64,000 nt of DNA from Vibrio inusitatus (GTDB lineage: Bacteria > Pseudomonadota > Gammaproteobacteria > Enterobacterales > Vibrionaceae): NCBI GenBank assembly GCA_024346935.1, contig AP024878.1, positions 2,294,001 to 2,358,000 on the forward strand, read 5' to 3'. Under the pieces are notes generated by a model that was not told the DNA's origin, searched no databases, and saw nothing but the letters and a program-made list of their open reading frames with translations. Position 1 is the stretch's first letter, and the number at the start of each line of letters is the position of its first letter. Made by a program: the position numbers and the translations under genes. This document shows positions 8,663 to 20,244 of the stretch, in pieces.

Positions 8663-9600
8663 TCTTCGCGAAACACAACTAAACGTTTAGGTGCAATGCG
8701 TCCATCATCGTCGATTTCAGCAACACCAATGAAGGTTTTCTCTTCACCCGAAGTCATGCGAACCACGCCTTCTGTAGGAGCACCAAAAACTTGAACCGGT
8801 TGTCCATGCTGAACCATATTGGTTAACTCTGGAATCAGATTTACTTCAGGCAAATCCTCTACAGCAGTATCCATTGGCAGTAATAGTTCATCCAATAGTT
8901 CTTTTGGTGCAATCTCTTCAGCATTGGCTTTTTCAAGTAATGCTTGTAGTTGCTCTAATGTCACCATCTTTTCGTAAGGGTATTTAGCAACACCAGTACG
9001 ACGTAGGTAGTTAACATGAGCGCCACAGCCTAACATCTCGCCAAGATCATCAACGATAGTACGAATATAAGTGCCTTTAGAGCAATGAACCTCTAGTTCA
9101 ACCTCGTCGCCTTCAAAACGAATAAGCTCAATCTCATAGACGGTAATTCGACGAGATTCACGCGGCACTTCAATACCTGCGCGAGCATATTCGTACAAAG
9201 GTTTGCCTTGGTATTTTAAGGCAGAGAACATCGAAGGAACTTGATCTGTTGTACCACGAAATGATGCAATTGCTTCAAGCAGTTGCTCTTTAGTAACCGC
9301 AACAGGGCGAGTTTCTACCACTTCACCATCTGAATCAGAGGTATTAGTACGTTCACCTAATTTTGCAATAGTGCGATAGCGTTTATCTGAGTCCAATAAG
9401 AACTGAGAAAACTTAGTCGCTTCACCTAAACAGATAGGTAGCATGCCAGTAGCTAGAGGATCAAGAGCTCCTGTGTGGCCTGCTTTTTCTGCAAAATAAA
9501 TGCGTTTTACTTTTTGCAGTGCATCATTTGAAGAGATCCCTGTTGGTTTATCCAACAGAACGACGCCGTTGACTGGACGGCCTTTACGACGTCTTGCCAT
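8650..9600 (-). CDS. truB: tRNA pseudouridine-55 synthase TruB
   Basis: A 316-residue enzyme that makes pseudouridine at U55 in the T-loop of tRNAs. The catalytic aspartate is D47 in [15 protein letters not shown]. The family opening ([21 protein letters not shown]), the KGTYIRT motif and the C-terminal PUA-like part are present. The start overlaps the rbfA stop by one base (TAATG), so translation is probably coupled. The final residues (A-D-S) and the TGA stop are written by TCAGCTA heptamer repeats, so the original end of the gene may have been replaced by the repeat. Confidence 0.97.
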   Translation of the reverse strand: MARRRKGRPVNGVVLLDKPTGISSNDALQKVKRIYFAEKAGHTGALDPLATGMLPICLGEATKFSQFLLDSDKRYRTIAKLGERTNTSDSDGEVVETRPVAVTKEQLLEAIASFRGTTDQVPSMFSALKYQGKPLYEYARAGIEVPRESRRITVYEIELIRFEGDEVELEVHCSKGTYIRTIVDDLGEMLGCGAHVNYLRRTGVAKYPYEKMVTLEQLQALLEKANAEEIAPKELLDELLLPMDTAVEDLPEVNLIPELTNMVQHGQPVQVFGAPTEGVVRMTSGEEKTFIGVAEIDDDGRIAPKRLVVFREEADS

Positions 9601-9995
9601 TACTCTTCGTCCTCACGACCTGATTCAGCTTTCTTCTTAGCATCTTTAGATACAACTTCACTTACTAGGTTTGACATGCGCATGCCCTCAACCAGAGTGT
9701 TGTCATAAACAAAGCGAACTTCAGGTGTTAAACGAAGGCGGATACGTTTACCTAGCATCATGCGAATCTCAACTTCATGCTCTTGAAGAGCAGCAAGGCA
9801 AGACTCTGGCGTTTGGTCACCCACGCAGAAGAAGGTAACAAATACTTTAGCAACCGCTAGGTCACGAGACACTTCTACATCTGAAATGGTGACCATTCCA
9901 ATACGAGAGTCACGCACTTCACGCTGTAGCAATACAGCGAGCTCTTTTTGCAACTGTTGCGACACACGTTGTGTGCGGCTAAATTCTTTTGACAT
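9600..9995 (-). CDS. rbfA: Ribosome-binding factor A
   Basis: A 131-residue KH-fold factor that matures the 30S subunit, binding near 16S helix 1, and helps growth in the cold. The typical start [20 protein letters not shown] and the central [16 protein letters not shown] are clear. I chose ATG 9995; the frame stays open another 36 bases through a hairpin region. The tail is charged ([12 protein letters not shown]). It lies between infB and truB, one base overlapping truB, as in the E. coli nusA-infB operon. Confidence 0.96.
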   Translation of the reverse strand: MSKEFSRTQRVSQQLQKELAVLLQREVRDSRIGMVTISDVEVSRDLAVAKVFVTFFCVGDQTPESCLAALQEHEVEIRMMLGKRIRLRLTPEVRFVYDNTLVEGMRMSNLVSEVVSKDAKKKAESGREDEE

Positions 9996-10023
9996 TGCTT
10001 TTCTCACTTTAGAAAAAATAATG

Positions 10024-10088
10024 AGGGGCATAAGCCCCCCATGGTGTATTCAACAACCATCATCTTCAAAACTAGGTTCGAAGATGAT
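10024..10088 (-). other. Two hairpins in the infB-rbfA gap
   Basis: On the minus strand a stem ATCATCTTC/GAAGATGAT (10059-10088) is followed by GGGGCTTATGCCCC (10024-10037) and then a T-rich stretch. The second resembles a weak terminator placed in front of rbfA, so it may trim expression of the distal genes or stabilise infB mRNA. Confidence 0.5.
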
Positions 10089-10105
10089 TTTAGTCAACAT
10101 GTTGA

Positions 10106-12802
10106 TTAGTCTAGCGTACGCTGGATTTCAACGATTTCGAATACTTCGATCTGGTCACCAACGCGAACATCATTGTAGTTCTTAACGCCGATACCACACT
10201 CGTAGCCATTCTTAACTTCTTGAACGTCATCTTTGAAGCGGCGTAGAGATTCTAGCTCACCTTCGTAGATTACAACGTTTTCACGAAGTACGCGGATTGG
10301 GTTGCTACGCTTAATCACGCCTTCAGTAACCATACAACCAGCGATTGCGCCTAGTTTAGGTGACTTAAATACGTCACGAACTTCAGCAAGACCAATGATT
10401 TCTTGTCTGAATTCTGGAGCAAGCATACCGCCCATCGCTTGTTTAACTTCGTCAATCAATTGGTAAATGATTGAGTAGTAACGAAGGTCTAGGTTCTCGT
10501 TTTCAATAGCACGGCGAGCAGATGCATCAGCACGAACGTTGAAGCCAAGAATGATAGCGTTAGATGCTGCAGCAAGTACTGCATCAGTTTCAGTGATACC
10601 ACCAACACCAGAACCTACGATGTTCACTTTCACTTCTTCAGTAGAAAGTTTACGTAAAGAATCTGCGATAGCTTCCACAGAACCCTGTACATCAGCTTTA
10701 AGTACAACGTTAAGCTCAGCAACTTCACCAGCTTCCATGTTAGAGAACATGTTCTCTAGCTTCGCTTTCTGTTGACGTGCTAGTTTCACATCACGGAATT
10801 TACCTTGGCGGTAGTTCGCTACTTCACGAGCTTTACGCTCATCACGAACAACAGTAGCTTCGTCACCTGACGCAGGAACACCAGATAGACCGATGATTTC
10901 TACAGGGATAGAAGGACCGGCTTCTGTGATTTCAGCACCGTTCTCATCGCGCATTGCACGAACACGACCGTATTCTTGACCACAAAGTAGGATATCGCCC
11001 TTATTAAGCGTACCAGACTGAACAAGAACCGTTGCAACAGGACCACGACCTTTATCAAGGCGAGATTCTACAACTACACCAGATGCCATGCCTTCTGCTA
11101 CAGCTGTAAGTTCAAGAACTTCAGATTGTAGAAGGATAGTTTCTAGTAGACCTTCGATGTTAGTACCTTGTTTCGCAGAGATGTGAACAAACATGTTCTC
11201 ACCGCCCCACTCTTCAGGGATAACGTCGTATTGTGCTAGTTCGTTCTTAACGTTGTCTGGGTTTGCACCCTCTTTATCGATCTTGTTCACTGCTACGATC
11301 AATGGAACGCCAGCTGCTTGTGCGTGCTGAATCGCTTCCACAGTCTGTGGCATTACGCCATCATCTGCAGCAACAACTAGAACTACGATATCTGTCGCTT
11401 GAGCACCACGAGCACGCATTGCAGTAAACGCTGCGTGTCCAGGAGTATCCAAGAAGGTAATCATACCGTTATCAGTTTCTACGTGATAAGCACCGATGTG
11501 CTGGGTAATACCACCCGCTTCCGCATCAGCAACATGTGCTTTACGAATGTAATCAAGTGTAGAAGTTTTACCGTGGTCAACGTGACCCATGATAGTAACA
11601 ACAGGTGCACGTGAAACAGACTCAAGTGAGCTGTCACGGTCTGACATTACTGCTTCTTCAAGTTCGTTCTCTTTACGAAGAACCACTTTGTGACCCATTT
11701 CTTCAGCAACTAGTGCTGCAGTTTCTTGGTCGATTACTTGGTTGATAGTCGCCATAGCGCCCATCTTCATCATAACCTTGATTACTTCAGTCGCTTTCAC
11801 TGACATCTTATTAGCCAGTTCAGACACAACGATAGTTTCGCCGATCGCAACGTCAGCTTTCGCTACTGTTGCTGTCTTATCAAAACCTTGCTGCATTGAA
11901 GTAGGTTTAGCTAGCTTGCCTTTACGACCACGTTGACCGCGTTGGTTACGTTGGTTGCCACGAGCATTTGAGTTCGCGTTAGCATCAGCTGGCTTTTTCT
12001 TTTTCTTCTTACGCTGGCCACCGCCATCTGCACGACGGTCAGCTGCATCTTCAGCTTCACGAGCGTAAGTAGACGTAGTTACGTGGTAGTCCGTAGTCTC
12101 GGTCTTCTTGCTTTGTTCTTCTTTTGCCCAGCGCTCTGCATTTTCTTCTGCAAGTTTACGTGCGTCTTCAAGAAGTTTTTCAGCTTCCTGTTCTGCTTTA
12201 CGCTTAGCTTCTTCTTCTTGGCGACGTTTTAGGTCAGCCGCGTCTTTTGCTGCTTGATCTTTCACTTTACGCTCTTCAGAGTCAATTTGTGGAGCTTCTG
12301 CTGAATTAGCTTTTGCCTTAGCAGCCGCTTCTTGTTTCGCTTTTTCTTCAGCGTCACGTTTTGCTTTTGCTTCTGCTTCACGCTGTGCTTTTTCTTCAGC
12401 ATCGCGTTTCGCTTTCTCTTCAGCTTCGCTTTTAGCTGCAGCTTCTGCTTCTAGGCGCGCTTTTTCCTCAGCTTCAAGACGAGCTTGCTCATCAACAGAG
12501 CTACGCTTCACGTAGGTACGCTTCTTACGTACTTCTACTGTCACATCCTTGCTCTTGCCGCCGCCAGCTGCAACACTCAGTGTGCTACGCTTCTTACGTT
12601 GTAAAGTTAGACGAGTTGGTTCAGACTCACCAGACGTATCACCATGTTCTTTCTTAAGGTGCGTCAACAATGTCTGCTTTTCTTCGTCAGTCACATTGTC
12701 GCTAGAGTTCTTTTTCAGACCTGCGTCTTCGAGTTGTTCAATTAAGCGCTCAACCGGCGTACCAATTTCTTCACTTAGGGCTTTAACTGTAAGTTGTGTC
12801 AT
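10106..12802 (-). CDS. infB: Translation initiation factor IF-2
   Basis: An 898-residue GTPase that brings initiator tRNA to the 30S subunit and promotes subunit joining. An N-terminal IF2N domain (about 1-50) is followed by a long charged Ala/Glu/Lys helix (about 105-230) and a basic linker with KKKKKK. The GTPase domain starts with GHVDHGKT (406-413) and has DTPGHAAF and NKID; domains II-IV follow. Length is close to E. coli (890). E. coli also makes shorter IF2 forms from internal starts; I did not assign these here. It lies directly after nusA. Confidence 0.99.
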   Translation of the reverse strand: MTQLTVKALSEEIGTPVERLIEQLEDAGLKKNSSDNVTDEEKQTLLTHLKKEHGDTSGESEPTRLTLQRKKRSTLSVAAGGGKSKDVTVEVRKKRTYVKRSSVDEQARLEAEEKARLEAEAAAKSEAEEKAKRDAEEKAQREAEAKAKRDAEEKAKQEAAAKAKANSAEAPQIDSEERKVKDQAAKDAADLKRRQEEEAKRKAEQEAEKLLEDARKLAEENAERWAKEEQSKKTETTDYHVTTSTYAREAEDAADRRADGGGQRKKKKKKPADANANSNARGNQRNQRGQRGRKGKLAKPTSMQQGFDKTATVAKADVAIGETIVVSELANKMSVKATEVIKVMMKMGAMATINQVIDQETAALVAEEMGHKVVLRKENELEEAVMSDRDSSLESVSRAPVVTIMGHVDHGKTSTLDYIRKAHVADAEAGGITQHIGAYHVETDNGMITFLDTPGHAAFTAMRARGAQATDIVVLVVAADDGVMPQTVEAIQHAQAAGVPLIVAVNKIDKEGANPDNVKNELAQYDVIPEEWGGENMFVHISAKQGTNIEGLLETILLQSEVLELTAVAEGMASGVVVESRLDKGRGPVATVLVQSGTLNKGDILLCGQEYGRVRAMRDENGAEITEAGPSIPVEIIGLSGVPASGDEATVVRDERKAREVANYRQGKFRDVKLARQQKAKLENMFSNMEAGEVAELNVVLKADVQGSVEAIADSLRKLSTEEVKVNIVGSGVGGITETDAVLAAASNAIILGFNVRADASARRAIENENLDLRYYSIIYQLIDEVKQAMGGMLAPEFRQEIIGLAEVRDVFKSPKLGAIAGCMVTEGVIKRSNPIRVLRENVVIYEGELESLRRFKDDVQEVKNGYECGIGVKNYNDVRVGDQIEVFEIVEIQRTLD

Positions 12803-12822
12803 GCAACTACCTCCGTGCCGGA

Positions 12823-14310
12823 TTATTCTTCGTCACCAAACCAACAGATGTTACGTGCAGCCATGATTAACTCACCAGCACGTTCTTCTGTTAAATCGTC
12901 GATACCTTCAAGATCATCTGTGCCTTGGTCAGCAAGATCTTCTAGGGTCACTACACCTTTAGCCGCTAGTTTGAACGCCATTTCGCGCTCTAAGCCTTCT
13001 AATGCTAATAGATCATCAGCTGGGTGTAGGCCTTCAAACGACTCTTCTTGCGCTAGTGCAAGGGTGGTGAGTGCATCTTTAGCTCGACTACGTAGTTCTT
13101 CGACCAAATCTTCATCTAGACCGTTAATTTCCAAAAGCTCACTCATTGGCACGTATGCCACTTCTTCAAGAGTTGAGAAGCCTTCTTCTACCAACATTTC
13201 TGCGAAATCTTGTTCAAGGTCTAGGTGCTTCATGAAGCTTTCAATAGCTTCAGTTGATTCTGCTTCGTGTTTCTTCTTTAAATCTTCTACAGTCATTACG
13301 TTCAGTTCCCAACCAGTCAGTTGAGATGCCAAACGTACGTTTTGACCACTACGGCCAATTGCTTGCGCTAGATTATCAGCTTCAACAGCGATATCCATTG
13401 AGTGCGTATCTTCATCTACGATGATTGACGCTACATCAGCTGGAGCCATTGCGTTGATAACAAATTGCGCTGGGTTGTCATCCCAAAGGATGATATCGAT
13501 ACGCTCATTACCTAACTCACCAGAGACTGCTTGTACGCGTGCACCACGCATACCCACACATGCACCTACTGGGTCGATACGGCGATCGTTAGTTTTAACT
13601 GCGATCTTCGCACGAGAACCTGGATCACGAGCTGCTGCTTTAAGCTCAATGATATCTTCTGCAATTTCAGGCACTTCGATACGGAATAGCTCAGTTAGCA
13701 TTTCTGGCTTAGAGCGAGTAATGAATAGCTGGAAGCCGCGTGCTTCTGGACGTACAGAATAAAGAAGACCACGTACGCGATCGCCTGGACGGAAGTTTTC
13801 ACGAGGTAACTGGTCATCACGAAGGATAACGGCTTCAGCGTTGTTACCAAGGTCTAGAACTACTGTTTCACGGTTTACTTTCTTAACAACACCAGTGATT
13901 AGCTCACCTTCGTTATCAATAAACTGTTCAACGATTTGCTCACGCTCTGCTTCACGAACTTTCTGAACGATAACTTGTTTCGCTGTTTGCACAGTAATAC
14001 GGTCAAATTTAACCGAATCGATTTCGTCTTCAACGAAATCACCCAAATCTAGAGTTTCATCGTCAAACTGTGCAGCTTCAATTGACATTTCCAATGTTGG
14101 ACTTTCAACTTCAGCAACCACTTCCCAGCGACGGAAAGTTTCGAAGTTACCGCTCTTGCGATCGATTTCAACACGTACTTCGATTTCCATCTCGTACTTT
14201 TTCTTTGTCGCAGTTGAAAGCGCAATTTCTAGCGCTTCAAAAATACGTTCGCGAGGAACGGCTTTCTCATTTGAAACCGCTTCTACTACAGCTAGAATTT
14301 CTTTATTCAT
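12823..14310 (-). CDS. nusA: Transcription termination/antitermination protein NusA
   Basis: A 495-residue RNA polymerase accessory factor that modulates pausing, termination and rRNA antitermination. Its parts follow in order: the N-terminal polymerase-binding domain ([21 protein letters not shown]), an S1 domain ([21 protein letters not shown]), KH domains ([37 protein letters not shown]), and two acidic C-terminal repeats as in E. coli. Length equals the E. coli protein. It sits between rimP and infB and probably shares their transcript. The boxA sites of the rrn operon at 56695 and 59115 are typical targets of NusA-containing complexes. Confidence 0.99.
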   Translation of the reverse strand: MNKEILAVVEAVSNEKAVPRERIFEALEIALSTATKKKYEMEIEVRVEIDRKSGNFETFRRWEVVAEVESPTLEMSIEAAQFDDETLDLGDFVEDEIDSVKFDRITVQTAKQVIVQKVREAEREQIVEQFIDNEGELITGVVKKVNRETVVLDLGNNAEAVILRDDQLPRENFRPGDRVRGLLYSVRPEARGFQLFITRSKPEMLTELFRIEVPEIAEDIIELKAAARDPGSRAKIAVKTNDRRIDPVGACVGMRGARVQAVSGELGNERIDIILWDDNPAQFVINAMAPADVASIIVDEDTHSMDIAVEADNLAQAIGRSGQNVRLASQLTGWELNVMTVEDLKKKHEAESTEAIESFMKHLDLEQDFAEMLVEEGFSTLEEVAYVPMSELLEINGLDEDLVEELRSRAKDALTTLALAQEESFEGLHPADDLLALEGLEREMAFKLAAKGVVTLEDLADQGTDDLEGIDDLTEERAGELIMAARNICWFGDEE

Positions 14311-14333
14311 TCTTATAGCCTCTTTAAATAGAC

Positions 14334-14789
14334 TTAAAACTTAGGGATCAGATTGGCTTTAGATATGTTGCTCAGAGCAAACTCATTATCTTGGTTGTCA
14401 GTTTCAATGGTGATGAGCTCACCATCAACACCCTTGATAACGCCCTTCCACTTGCGGCGATTTCCAACACCCATCTTCAACACAATGCTGACCTCTTGGC
14501 CTACAAACTGTTCATAGTGTGCAGTCTTGAAAAGCGGTCGCTCAAGTCCTGGTGAAGACACTTCAAGGTTATAAGCAACAGAAATAGGATCTTCTACATC
14601 CATTACAGCACTAACCTGATGGCTTACTTCAGCACAATCGTCAACATTAATACCGTTTTCGCTATCGATATAAATGCGTAATGTCGAATATTCGCCTGCG
14701 CGAATAAACTCAAGTCCAACTAACTCATAACCTAATGCCTCTACAGGCGCTTCAAGCATCTCAGTTAGTTGTCTTTCTAAACCAGTCAT
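14334..14789 (-). CDS. rimP: Ribosome maturation factor RimP
   Basis: A 151-residue protein needed for maturation of the 30S subunit. The family pattern is clear: [21 protein letters not shown], then [20 protein letters not shown] and [13 protein letters not shown], and a C-terminal SH3-like part ([14 protein letters not shown]). It is the first protein gene of the rimP-nusA-infB-rbfA-truB series. In E. coli the initiator tRNA metY precedes it in the same operon. Here tRNA-fMet is also just upstream but two terminators intervene, so read-through or a separate promoter is needed. Confidence 0.96.
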   Translation of the reverse strand: MTGLERQLTEMLEAPVEALGYELVGLEFIRAGEYSTLRIYIDSENGINVDDCAEVSHQVSAVMDVEDPISVAYNLEVSSPGLERPLFKTAHYEQFVGQEVSIVLKMGVGNRRKWKGVIKGVDGELITIETDNQDNEFALSNISKANLIPKF

Positions 14790-14809
14790 TGTTCAACCAC
14801 TCCAGAAAC

Positions 14810-14830
14810 AAAAAAAGGGCATAAAGCCCA
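14810..14830 (-). terminator. Terminator upstream of rimP
   Basis: On the minus strand GGGC pairs with GCCC around TTTAT, followed by seven T. It is the second of two terminators after tRNA-fMet. Confidence 0.7.
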
Positions 14831-14875
14831 TTTCATTTACCAAGCACACATCCACAGTGATAAACCGCAGATAAC

Positions 14876-14900
14876 AAAAAACCCCGATAGTCGGGGTTTT
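14876..14900 (-). terminator. Terminator after tRNA-fMet
   Basis: CCCCGA pairs with TCGGGG around three bases, flanked by A- and T-runs on both sides, so it could act in both directions. It lies about 100 bases downstream of tRNA-fMet. Confidence 0.85.
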
Positions 14901-14997
14901 ATGCTGCTGGACCCTGATATCACTAAGCTAAAAGAAGCTTAGCTCATAACCGAAAAATTTCAGTTATGATGTTTGAAAATTCAGATTCAACTAAAAA

Positions 14998-15074
<77 letters not shown>

Positions 15075-15124
15075 TCCGACTATTAAACATTATATGCCTA
15101 ATAGATTGCTTTTCAAACAATATA

Positions 15125-15208
15125 TGGTGCCGAGAGAGGGACTCGAACCCTCACACCAAAGGCACCAGCACCTCATGCTGGCGTGTCTACCAATTTCACC
15201 ATCTCGGC
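15125..15208 (-). tRNA. tRNA-Leu (GAG)
   Basis: An 84-base class II tRNA with encoded CCA. The anticodon stem CCAGC/GCTGG frames ATGAGGT, giving anticodon GAG. A long variable arm (TGCCTTTGGTG) and acceptor GCCGAGA/TCTCGGC are clear. It lies between secG and tRNA-fMet, like leuU in E. coli. Confidence 0.97.
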
Positions 15209-15223
15209 AATAAGCATTTCAGC

Positions 15224-15559
15224 TTACTGAGGAATATCCGCGCCTTTTTCGGCTGGAATTTCACTCACTGCGTCGTCTGTTTTTTGAATAGTTTGACCAG
15301 CTGTTGGGTCAACCCACTGAGACTCAGTCTTATGCGTAGACATATTTCCAAGAAACAAACAAACAACGATGAAGATTGTTGCAAAAACTGCAGTCATTCG
15401 GGTTAAAAAATTACTAGAGCCGCCTGCGCCAAATACTGTATTTGATGCGCCTGCACCGAACGAGGCTCCCATATCTGCGCCTTTACCTTGTTGAATCAGA
15501 ACTAGGCCAATCACACCAAGCGCAGCCAACAGGTAAATCACAAGTAGAGTTTCAAACAT
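15224..15559 (-). CDS. secG: Protein-export membrane protein SecG
   Basis: A 111-residue subunit of the SecYEG translocon. Two membrane segments are visible (LLVIYLLAALGVIGLVLIQQ and FLTRMTAVFATIFIVVCLFL). The family loop GKGADMGASFGAGASNTVFG lies between them, and a short hydrophilic tail follows. Length is close to E. coli (110). It is followed 15 bases later by tRNA-Leu, the conserved order. Upstream, the usual partner glmM is absent and lspA is found instead. Confidence 0.96.
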   Translation of the reverse strand: MFETLLVIYLLAALGVIGLVLIQQGKGADMGASFGAGASNTVFGAGGSSNFLTRMTAVFATIFIVVCLFLGNMSTHKTESQWVDPTAGQTIQKTDDAVSEIPAEKGADIPQ

Positions 15560-15708
15560 CTTTCCACCTATGTTCCAAATTGTTGAGCCAGCGCGTCATA
15601 ATCGTGATTTAAAATAAGATTACAACAAAGCTAGCGCGCCCTTTATAGGGCGGACGCAATAGTAGCGAAACCTTGTAGCGGTGACAAGTAAAATATACTG
15701 CCACCACC

Positions 15709-15734
15709 ACCGAGTGCTCACTTATCGAGCACAC
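15709..15734. repeat. REP-like hairpin between lspA and secG
   Basis: GTGCTC pairs with GAGCAC around TTATC-containing loop bases, and the context ACCGAGTGCT...TTATCG resembles the REP hairpins at 8350 and 8545. It could be a decayed REP element. A second hairpin (CGCCC/GGGCG, near 15637-15651) lies nearby. Confidence 0.35.
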
Positions 15735-15746
15735 AGACAAAGTTCA

Positions 15747-16259
15747 TTACTTCTCAGTAGAATTTGCTGAGTCGCGTTTTCCGCTAATAAAGCCATCAAG
15801 AATAACCATGCCAGCACCAATGCATATAGCACTATCAGCAAGGTTGAATGCAGGCCAGTGATAGGTTCCCACGAAAAAGTCGAGGTAATCAACCACAAAA
15901 CCATGCACGATACGGTCAAAAACGTTGCCTAGAGCACCACCAATGATCAGTGAATACGCTATGTTATTCCACTTTTCAGTTTGAGGAAGTTTTCGCATCC
16001 AGAACATCAACATTCCACACACAGCAATAGCAATACCGGTAAATAACCAGCGTTGCCAACCACCTTGGTCGCCTAGGAAGCTAAATGCAGCACCGTAGTT
16101 GTGTACATAAAGCAGGTTAAAGAAGGGCAATACCTCAATGCGGTTCGCCCAGCCATACCCCATGGTGTCCATCACCACTAGCTTTATTGCTACATCAGCA
16201 ATAAAGATCAGAGCCGCCAGCCAAAGCCAGCGCAACCCTGTTTGCTTTAGTAAGCTCAT
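15747..16259 (-). CDS. lspA: Lipoprotein signal peptidase (signal peptidase II)
   Basis: A 170-residue inner-membrane aspartyl protease that cuts the signal peptide from prolipoproteins after Lgt has modified the lipobox cysteine. Four membrane segments are present. The two catalytic motifs are [18 protein letters not shown] and [12 protein letters not shown] chose ATG 16259, just past the ileS stop; a TTG nine bases earlier overlaps ileS. The pair ileS-lspA is conserved, but the usual next genes (fkpB, ispH) are missing and secG follows instead. Confidence 0.96.
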   Translation of the reverse strand: MSLLKQTGLRWLWLAALIFIADVAIKLVVMDTMGYGWANRIEVLPFFNLLYVHNYGAAFSFLGDQGGWQRWLFTGIAIAVCGMLMFWMRKLPQTEKWNNIAYSLIIGGALGNVFDRIVHGFVVDYLDFFVGTYHWPAFNLADSAICIGAGMVILDGFISGKRDSANSTEK

Positions 16260-16260
16260 A

Positions 16261-19092
16261 TTAGGCAAACTTTCGAACCTCGCCTTCGCCTTCTACGTTT
16301 GACACACAACGACCACAGATTGTTTCATGGCCTTCGATAGTGCCTACATCTGCAGTGTGGTGCCAACAACGGTCACACTTCTCAAGCTCTGTCGCATTGA
16401 CTTGAACGAATAGACCTTCAATTTCTGTTGGTTGAGCTGTGTCAGGTTTTTCTGATACTGGTGCTACATCTGCGCGAGACGTTAGCAAAACAAAACGGAG
16501 TTCATCGCCCAAGTTGTTTAACTTGCTAGCCAATGCATCGTCTGCGTACAGAGTAACTTCTGCTTGAAGTGAACCACCGATCAGCTTCTCTTTGCGCGCT
16601 TCTTCAAGAAGCTTATTCACAGAAGCACGAACCTGTTGTACGTCATTCCAGAACTCATTATTTAGCTCTTCGCCTTCCGCTAAGCCGAATAGACCATCGA
16701 ACCACTCACCAGTGAATACAAACTTATCGCGCTCGCCTGGCATTTCATTCCAGATCTCGTCTGCAGTGAAAGACATGATTGGAGCCATCCAACGAACAAG
16801 TGCTTCAACGATGTAGTAAAGTGCAGTCTGACAGCTGCGTTGAGCATGACTGCCCTTCTTCGCTGTGTACTGACGGTCTTTAATTACATCTAGGTAGAAA
16901 GAACCCATTTCAATAGAACAGAACTGCATCAAACGCTGTGTTACTGCGTGCGTATTGTAATCTTCGTAAGCTTTAACAATTTCTTGTTGAGCCGCTTGTG
17001 CACGTCCTACTGCCCAGCGGTCTAAAGCAACCATTTCATCTGCAGGAACAAGGTCCGTTGCAGGGTTGAAACCACTTAGGTTTGCCAGGAAGAAGCGAGC
17101 CGTGTTACGGATACGACGATACGCATCAGCACTGCGTTTTAGAATTTCATCAGAAACCGCTACTTCACCAGTGTAATCGGTAGAAGAAACCCACAGACGA
17201 AGAATATCCGCGCCTAGCTTGTTGGTTACATCTTTAGGTGCAACAACGTTACCCACTGACTTAGACATTTTACGGCCTTGGCCATCAACAACGAAGCCAT
17301 GCGTGAGCACTTGCTTGTATGGAGCTTCGCCTTTCATTGCAACAGATGTGATCAATGAAGATTGGAACCAACCACGGTGTTGATCTGAACCTTCAAGGTA
17401 TAGATCTGCACTTGCACCATTAAATTCTTCACGCGCATCAACTACAGAGTAGTGAGTCACACCTGAATCAAACCATACATCTAGGGTATCTAGCGTTTTC
17501 TCGTAGTTAGCCGCGTCTTCTTCACCAAGAAGTTCTACTGCATCGACATCCCACCAAGCTTGAATGCCCTTCTCTTCAACTAATTGAGCGACTTTCTCAA
17601 TTAATTCTTGAGTATTAGGGTGAAGTTCAGACGTCTCTTTGTGTACAAACAAAGTGATCGGTACGCCCCATGTACGTTGACGAGAGATACACCACTCAGG
17701 GCGACCTTCGACCATTCCTTCAATACGGCTTTGACCCCACTCTGGCATCCATTGAACGCCCTTGATTGCGTCAAGTGCATTTGAACGCAAGCCTGCTTGG
17801 TCCATAGAAACAAACCATTGTGGCGTAGCACGGAAGATGATCGGCGTTTTGTGGCGCCAGCAATGTGGGTAGCTGTGCTCATAAGCATGGTGATGTAGCA
17901 GAGCACCTTTCTCTTTTAGTACTTCTAGTACAGAGTTATTTGCTTTAAACACGTGCTGACCTGCGAATAGTTCAGTATCTGGAAGATACACACCATTTGA
18001 ACCAACAGGATTAGCGACTTCTAAGTTGTAATGTTGACCAACCACGAAATCTTCTTGACCGTGACCAGGTGCAGTATGGACGATACCCGTACCTGAATCT
18101 GTTGTTACGTGCTCACCCAAGATTGCAGGTACAGTAAAGTCATAGAATGGATGCTGGAAATCCAACAGTTCAAGCTCTGCACCTTTAGCAAAACCAAGGT
18201 TATGGAAGTGCTCGATACCCGCACGATCCATCACGTCTTTTGCAAGATCTGAAGCTAAGATCAAACGCTGAGGGTTTTCGCCTTCAACTTGAACTAATAC
18301 ATATTCAAGATCATCGCGCATACACACTGCGCGGTTAGCAGGAAGAGTCCAAGGTGTCGTTGTCCAGATAACAACAGAGATATCACCTTTACCTTCATGG
18401 CCGTCAGCTAGAGAGAATTTGCTTAATACTGCTTCTTCATCTGCCGCAGCAAATTTCACATCAATTGATGGAGAAACCTTATCTTTGTATTCAACTTCCG
18501 CTTCTGCAAGAGCAGAACCACAGTCAGTACACCAGTGAACAGGCTTAAAGCCTTTCAATAGGTGGCCGTTGTCTGCAATTTTACCCAGAGCGCGAATGAT
18601 ATTGGCTTCAGTGCCAAAATCCATGGTGCGATATGGTTTATCCCACTCACCCATGATGCCAAGACGTTTAAAGCTTTCTTTTTGGCCTTCAACTTGACCT
18701 GCCGCATATTTGCGACACTCTTCACGGAACTCAGCAGCAGAGATCTTATGCCCTGGCTTGCCTTTTTTCTTCTCAACCATTAGTTCAATTGGAAGACCGT
18801 GGCAATCCCAACCTGGGATATAAGGTGCATCGTAACCAGAAAGAGTCTTTGATTTAATAATAATGTCTTTAAGAATCTTATTTAGCGCGTGACCAATATG
18901 GATGTCACCGTTTGCGTATGGAGGGCCATCATGCAAAACAAAAGGCTTATTGCCTTTTTTAGCTTCACGGATAGCACCGTAAAGATCTTCTTTATACCAA
19001 CGCTTAAGCATCTCTGGTTCACGATTCGCCAGATTACCGCGCATTGGAAACCCTGTTTCTGGGAGGTTCAGGGTATCTTTATAGTCAGTCAT
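16261..19092 (-). CDS. ileS: Isoleucyl-tRNA synthetase
   Basis: A 943-residue class I synthetase that charges tRNA-Ile and edits misactivated valine. The HIGH motif is at 65-68 within [14 protein letters not shown] near residue 600 ([10 protein letters not shown]), and the tryptophan-rich editing region contains [13 protein letters not shown]. The C-terminus has a zinc site (CDRCWHH and CGRCV). Length matches E. coli (938). It follows ribF and abuts lspA, the standard order. Confidence 0.99.
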   Translation of the reverse strand: MTDYKDTLNLPETGFPMRGNLANREPEMLKRWYKEDLYGAIREAKKGNKPFVLHDGPPYANGDIHIGHALNKILKDIIIKSKTLSGYDAPYIPGWDCHGLPIELMVEKKKGKPGHKISAAEFREECRKYAAGQVEGQKESFKRLGIMGEWDKPYRTMDFGTEANIIRALGKIADNGHLLKGFKPVHWCTDCGSALAEAEVEYKDKVSPSIDVKFAAADEEAVLSKFSLADGHEGKGDISVVIWTTTPWTLPANRAVCMRDDLEYVLVQVEGENPQRLILASDLAKDVMDRAGIEHFHNLGFAKGAELELLDFQHPFYDFTVPAILGEHVTTDSGTGIVHTAPGHGQEDFVVGQHYNLEVANPVGSNGVYLPDTELFAGQHVFKANNSVLEVLKEKGALLHHHAYEHSYPHCWRHKTPIIFRATPQWFVSMDQAGLRSNALDAIKGVQWMPEWGQSRIEGMVEGRPEWCISRQRTWGVPITLFVHKETSELHPNTQELIEKVAQLVEEKGIQAWWDVDAVELLGEEDAANYEKTLDTLDVWFDSGVTHYSVVDAREEFNGASADLYLEGSDQHRGWFQSSLITSVAMKGEAPYKQVLTHGFVVDGQGRKMSKSVGNVVAPKDVTNKLGADILRLWVSSTDYTGEVAVSDEILKRSADAYRRIRNTARFFLANLSGFNPATDLVPADEMVALDRWAVGRAQAAQQEIVKAYEDYNTHAVTQRLMQFCSIEMGSFYLDVIKDRQYTAKKGSHAQRSCQTALYYIVEALVRWMAPIMSFTADEIWNEMPGERDKFVFTGEWFDGLFGLAEGEELNNEFWNDVQQVRASVNKLLEEARKEKLIGGSLQAEVTLYADDALASKLNNLGDELRFVLLTSRADVAPVSEKPDTAQPTEIEGLFVQVNATELEKCDRCWHHTADVGTIEGHETICGRCVSNVEGEGEVRKFA

Positions 19093-19186
19093 CGATTCTT
19101 AGTTCCGTAATATTGGGCGAAGTTAGACATTATGGCGAACGCCTATTCAATACAGTGCAAACGGATTTGCAAAGCCTTAAATATCG

Positions 19187-20119
19187 TCAGCGCCTGTGCT
19201 GAAGCAACCACACCCGAGCTGCTTCTGCATCTAATTCTATTTGAGTTTTAAGTGCTTCGAATGAAGGAAATTTCACTTCTTCGCGCAACTTGTGTAAAAG
19301 GCAGACCTCTAATTGTCTACCGTATAAATCTTCTGCAAAATCAAAAAAGTGTACTTCTAGTTGCTGTCGTACACCGTTTACTGTTGGTCGCTGGCCAACA
19401 TTAGCCACACCACCGACCATTCGACCGTCTATGCTCGTTTCCACCACATACACGCCTAAAACGGGAGACACAGTTCGCTTTAATGGGATATTCGCAGTAG
19501 GAAAACCTATAGTTCTTCCTAGCTTTCGTCCGTGTGATACACGTCCACTAATGCTGTAGTGCCTTCCTAGCATGGATTTGGCTTGTGCCAGTTCATCATG
19601 AGCTAATGCCTGACGAATGGCTGTACTGCTGACTCTTTCTGTATTTAGACAGAAACTTTCAGTGCTCACAACCTCAAATCCATACTCTTTCCCTGCTTGT
19701 TGAAGCATAGAAAAGTCACCTTGACGCTTACGACCAAAGCGAAAATCATCACCGACAACGAGAAATTTAACTCCGAGCTTTTCCACTAACAGTTCTTTAA
19801 TAAATTGCTCTGGGGGAAGTCCCGCAAAGCGCTTACTAAAGTTCACACAAAGCAGTCGCTCTAGGTTCAATTTACTAAGTTGCACATATTTATCACGCAA
19901 CCGAGTTAGTCTAGCTGGCGCCTTACTTTGCAGAAATAGCTCTAAAGGCTGCGGTTCAAACGTCATCACCACAGCGGGAAGACCAAGAACTTCAGCTTTT
20001 TGTTGTACCTGCTTCAAGACCGTTTGATGCCCTAAGTGGACACCATCAAAGTTACCTATGGTCAAGACACACCCCTGATGCTCAGAGCGTATGTTGTGGC
20101 TACCTCGGATAAGATGCAT
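19187..20119 (-). CDS. ribF: Bifunctional riboflavin kinase / FAD synthetase
   Basis: A 310-residue enzyme that phosphorylates riboflavin to FMN and adenylylates FMN to FAD. The N-terminal nucleotidyltransferase part has TIGNFDGVHLGHQ and VGDDFRFGRKRQGD. The C-terminal kinase part has GRKLGRTIGFPTANI and GVYVV. Length is normal (about 313 in E. coli). It lies between murJ and ileS in the conserved order. Confidence 0.97.
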   Translation of the reverse strand: MHLIRGSHNIRSEHQGCVLTIGNFDGVHLGHQTVLKQVQQKAEVLGLPAVVMTFEPQPLELFLQSKAPARLTRLRDKYVQLSKLNLERLLCVNFSKRFAGLPPEQFIKELLVEKLGVKFLVVGDDFRFGRKRQGDFSMLQQAGKEYGFEVVSTESFCLNTERVSSTAIRQALAHDELAQAKSMLGRHYSISGRVSHGRKLGRTIGFPTANIPLKRTVSPVLGVYVVETSIDGRMVGGVANVGQRPTVNGVRQQLEVHFFDFAEDLYGRQLEVCLLHKLREEVKFPSFEALKTQIELDAEAARVWLLQHRR

Positions 20120-20244
20120 GTAACGTGTAAAACCTAACCTTCTCAGTCGACATTGCGGACCATAAAGCCCTAAACTGGCGAATTATATACCGAAACCTCT
20201 AATAGATGCTAGCAACGAGAAGCGCTGATTTATATTGACCTAAA

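Noticed and set aside
12549..14344. Long frames opposite infB and nusA
   Set aside because: They are shadows of strongly biased coding sequence, rich in Ser/Arg, with no starts supported by ribosome sites.
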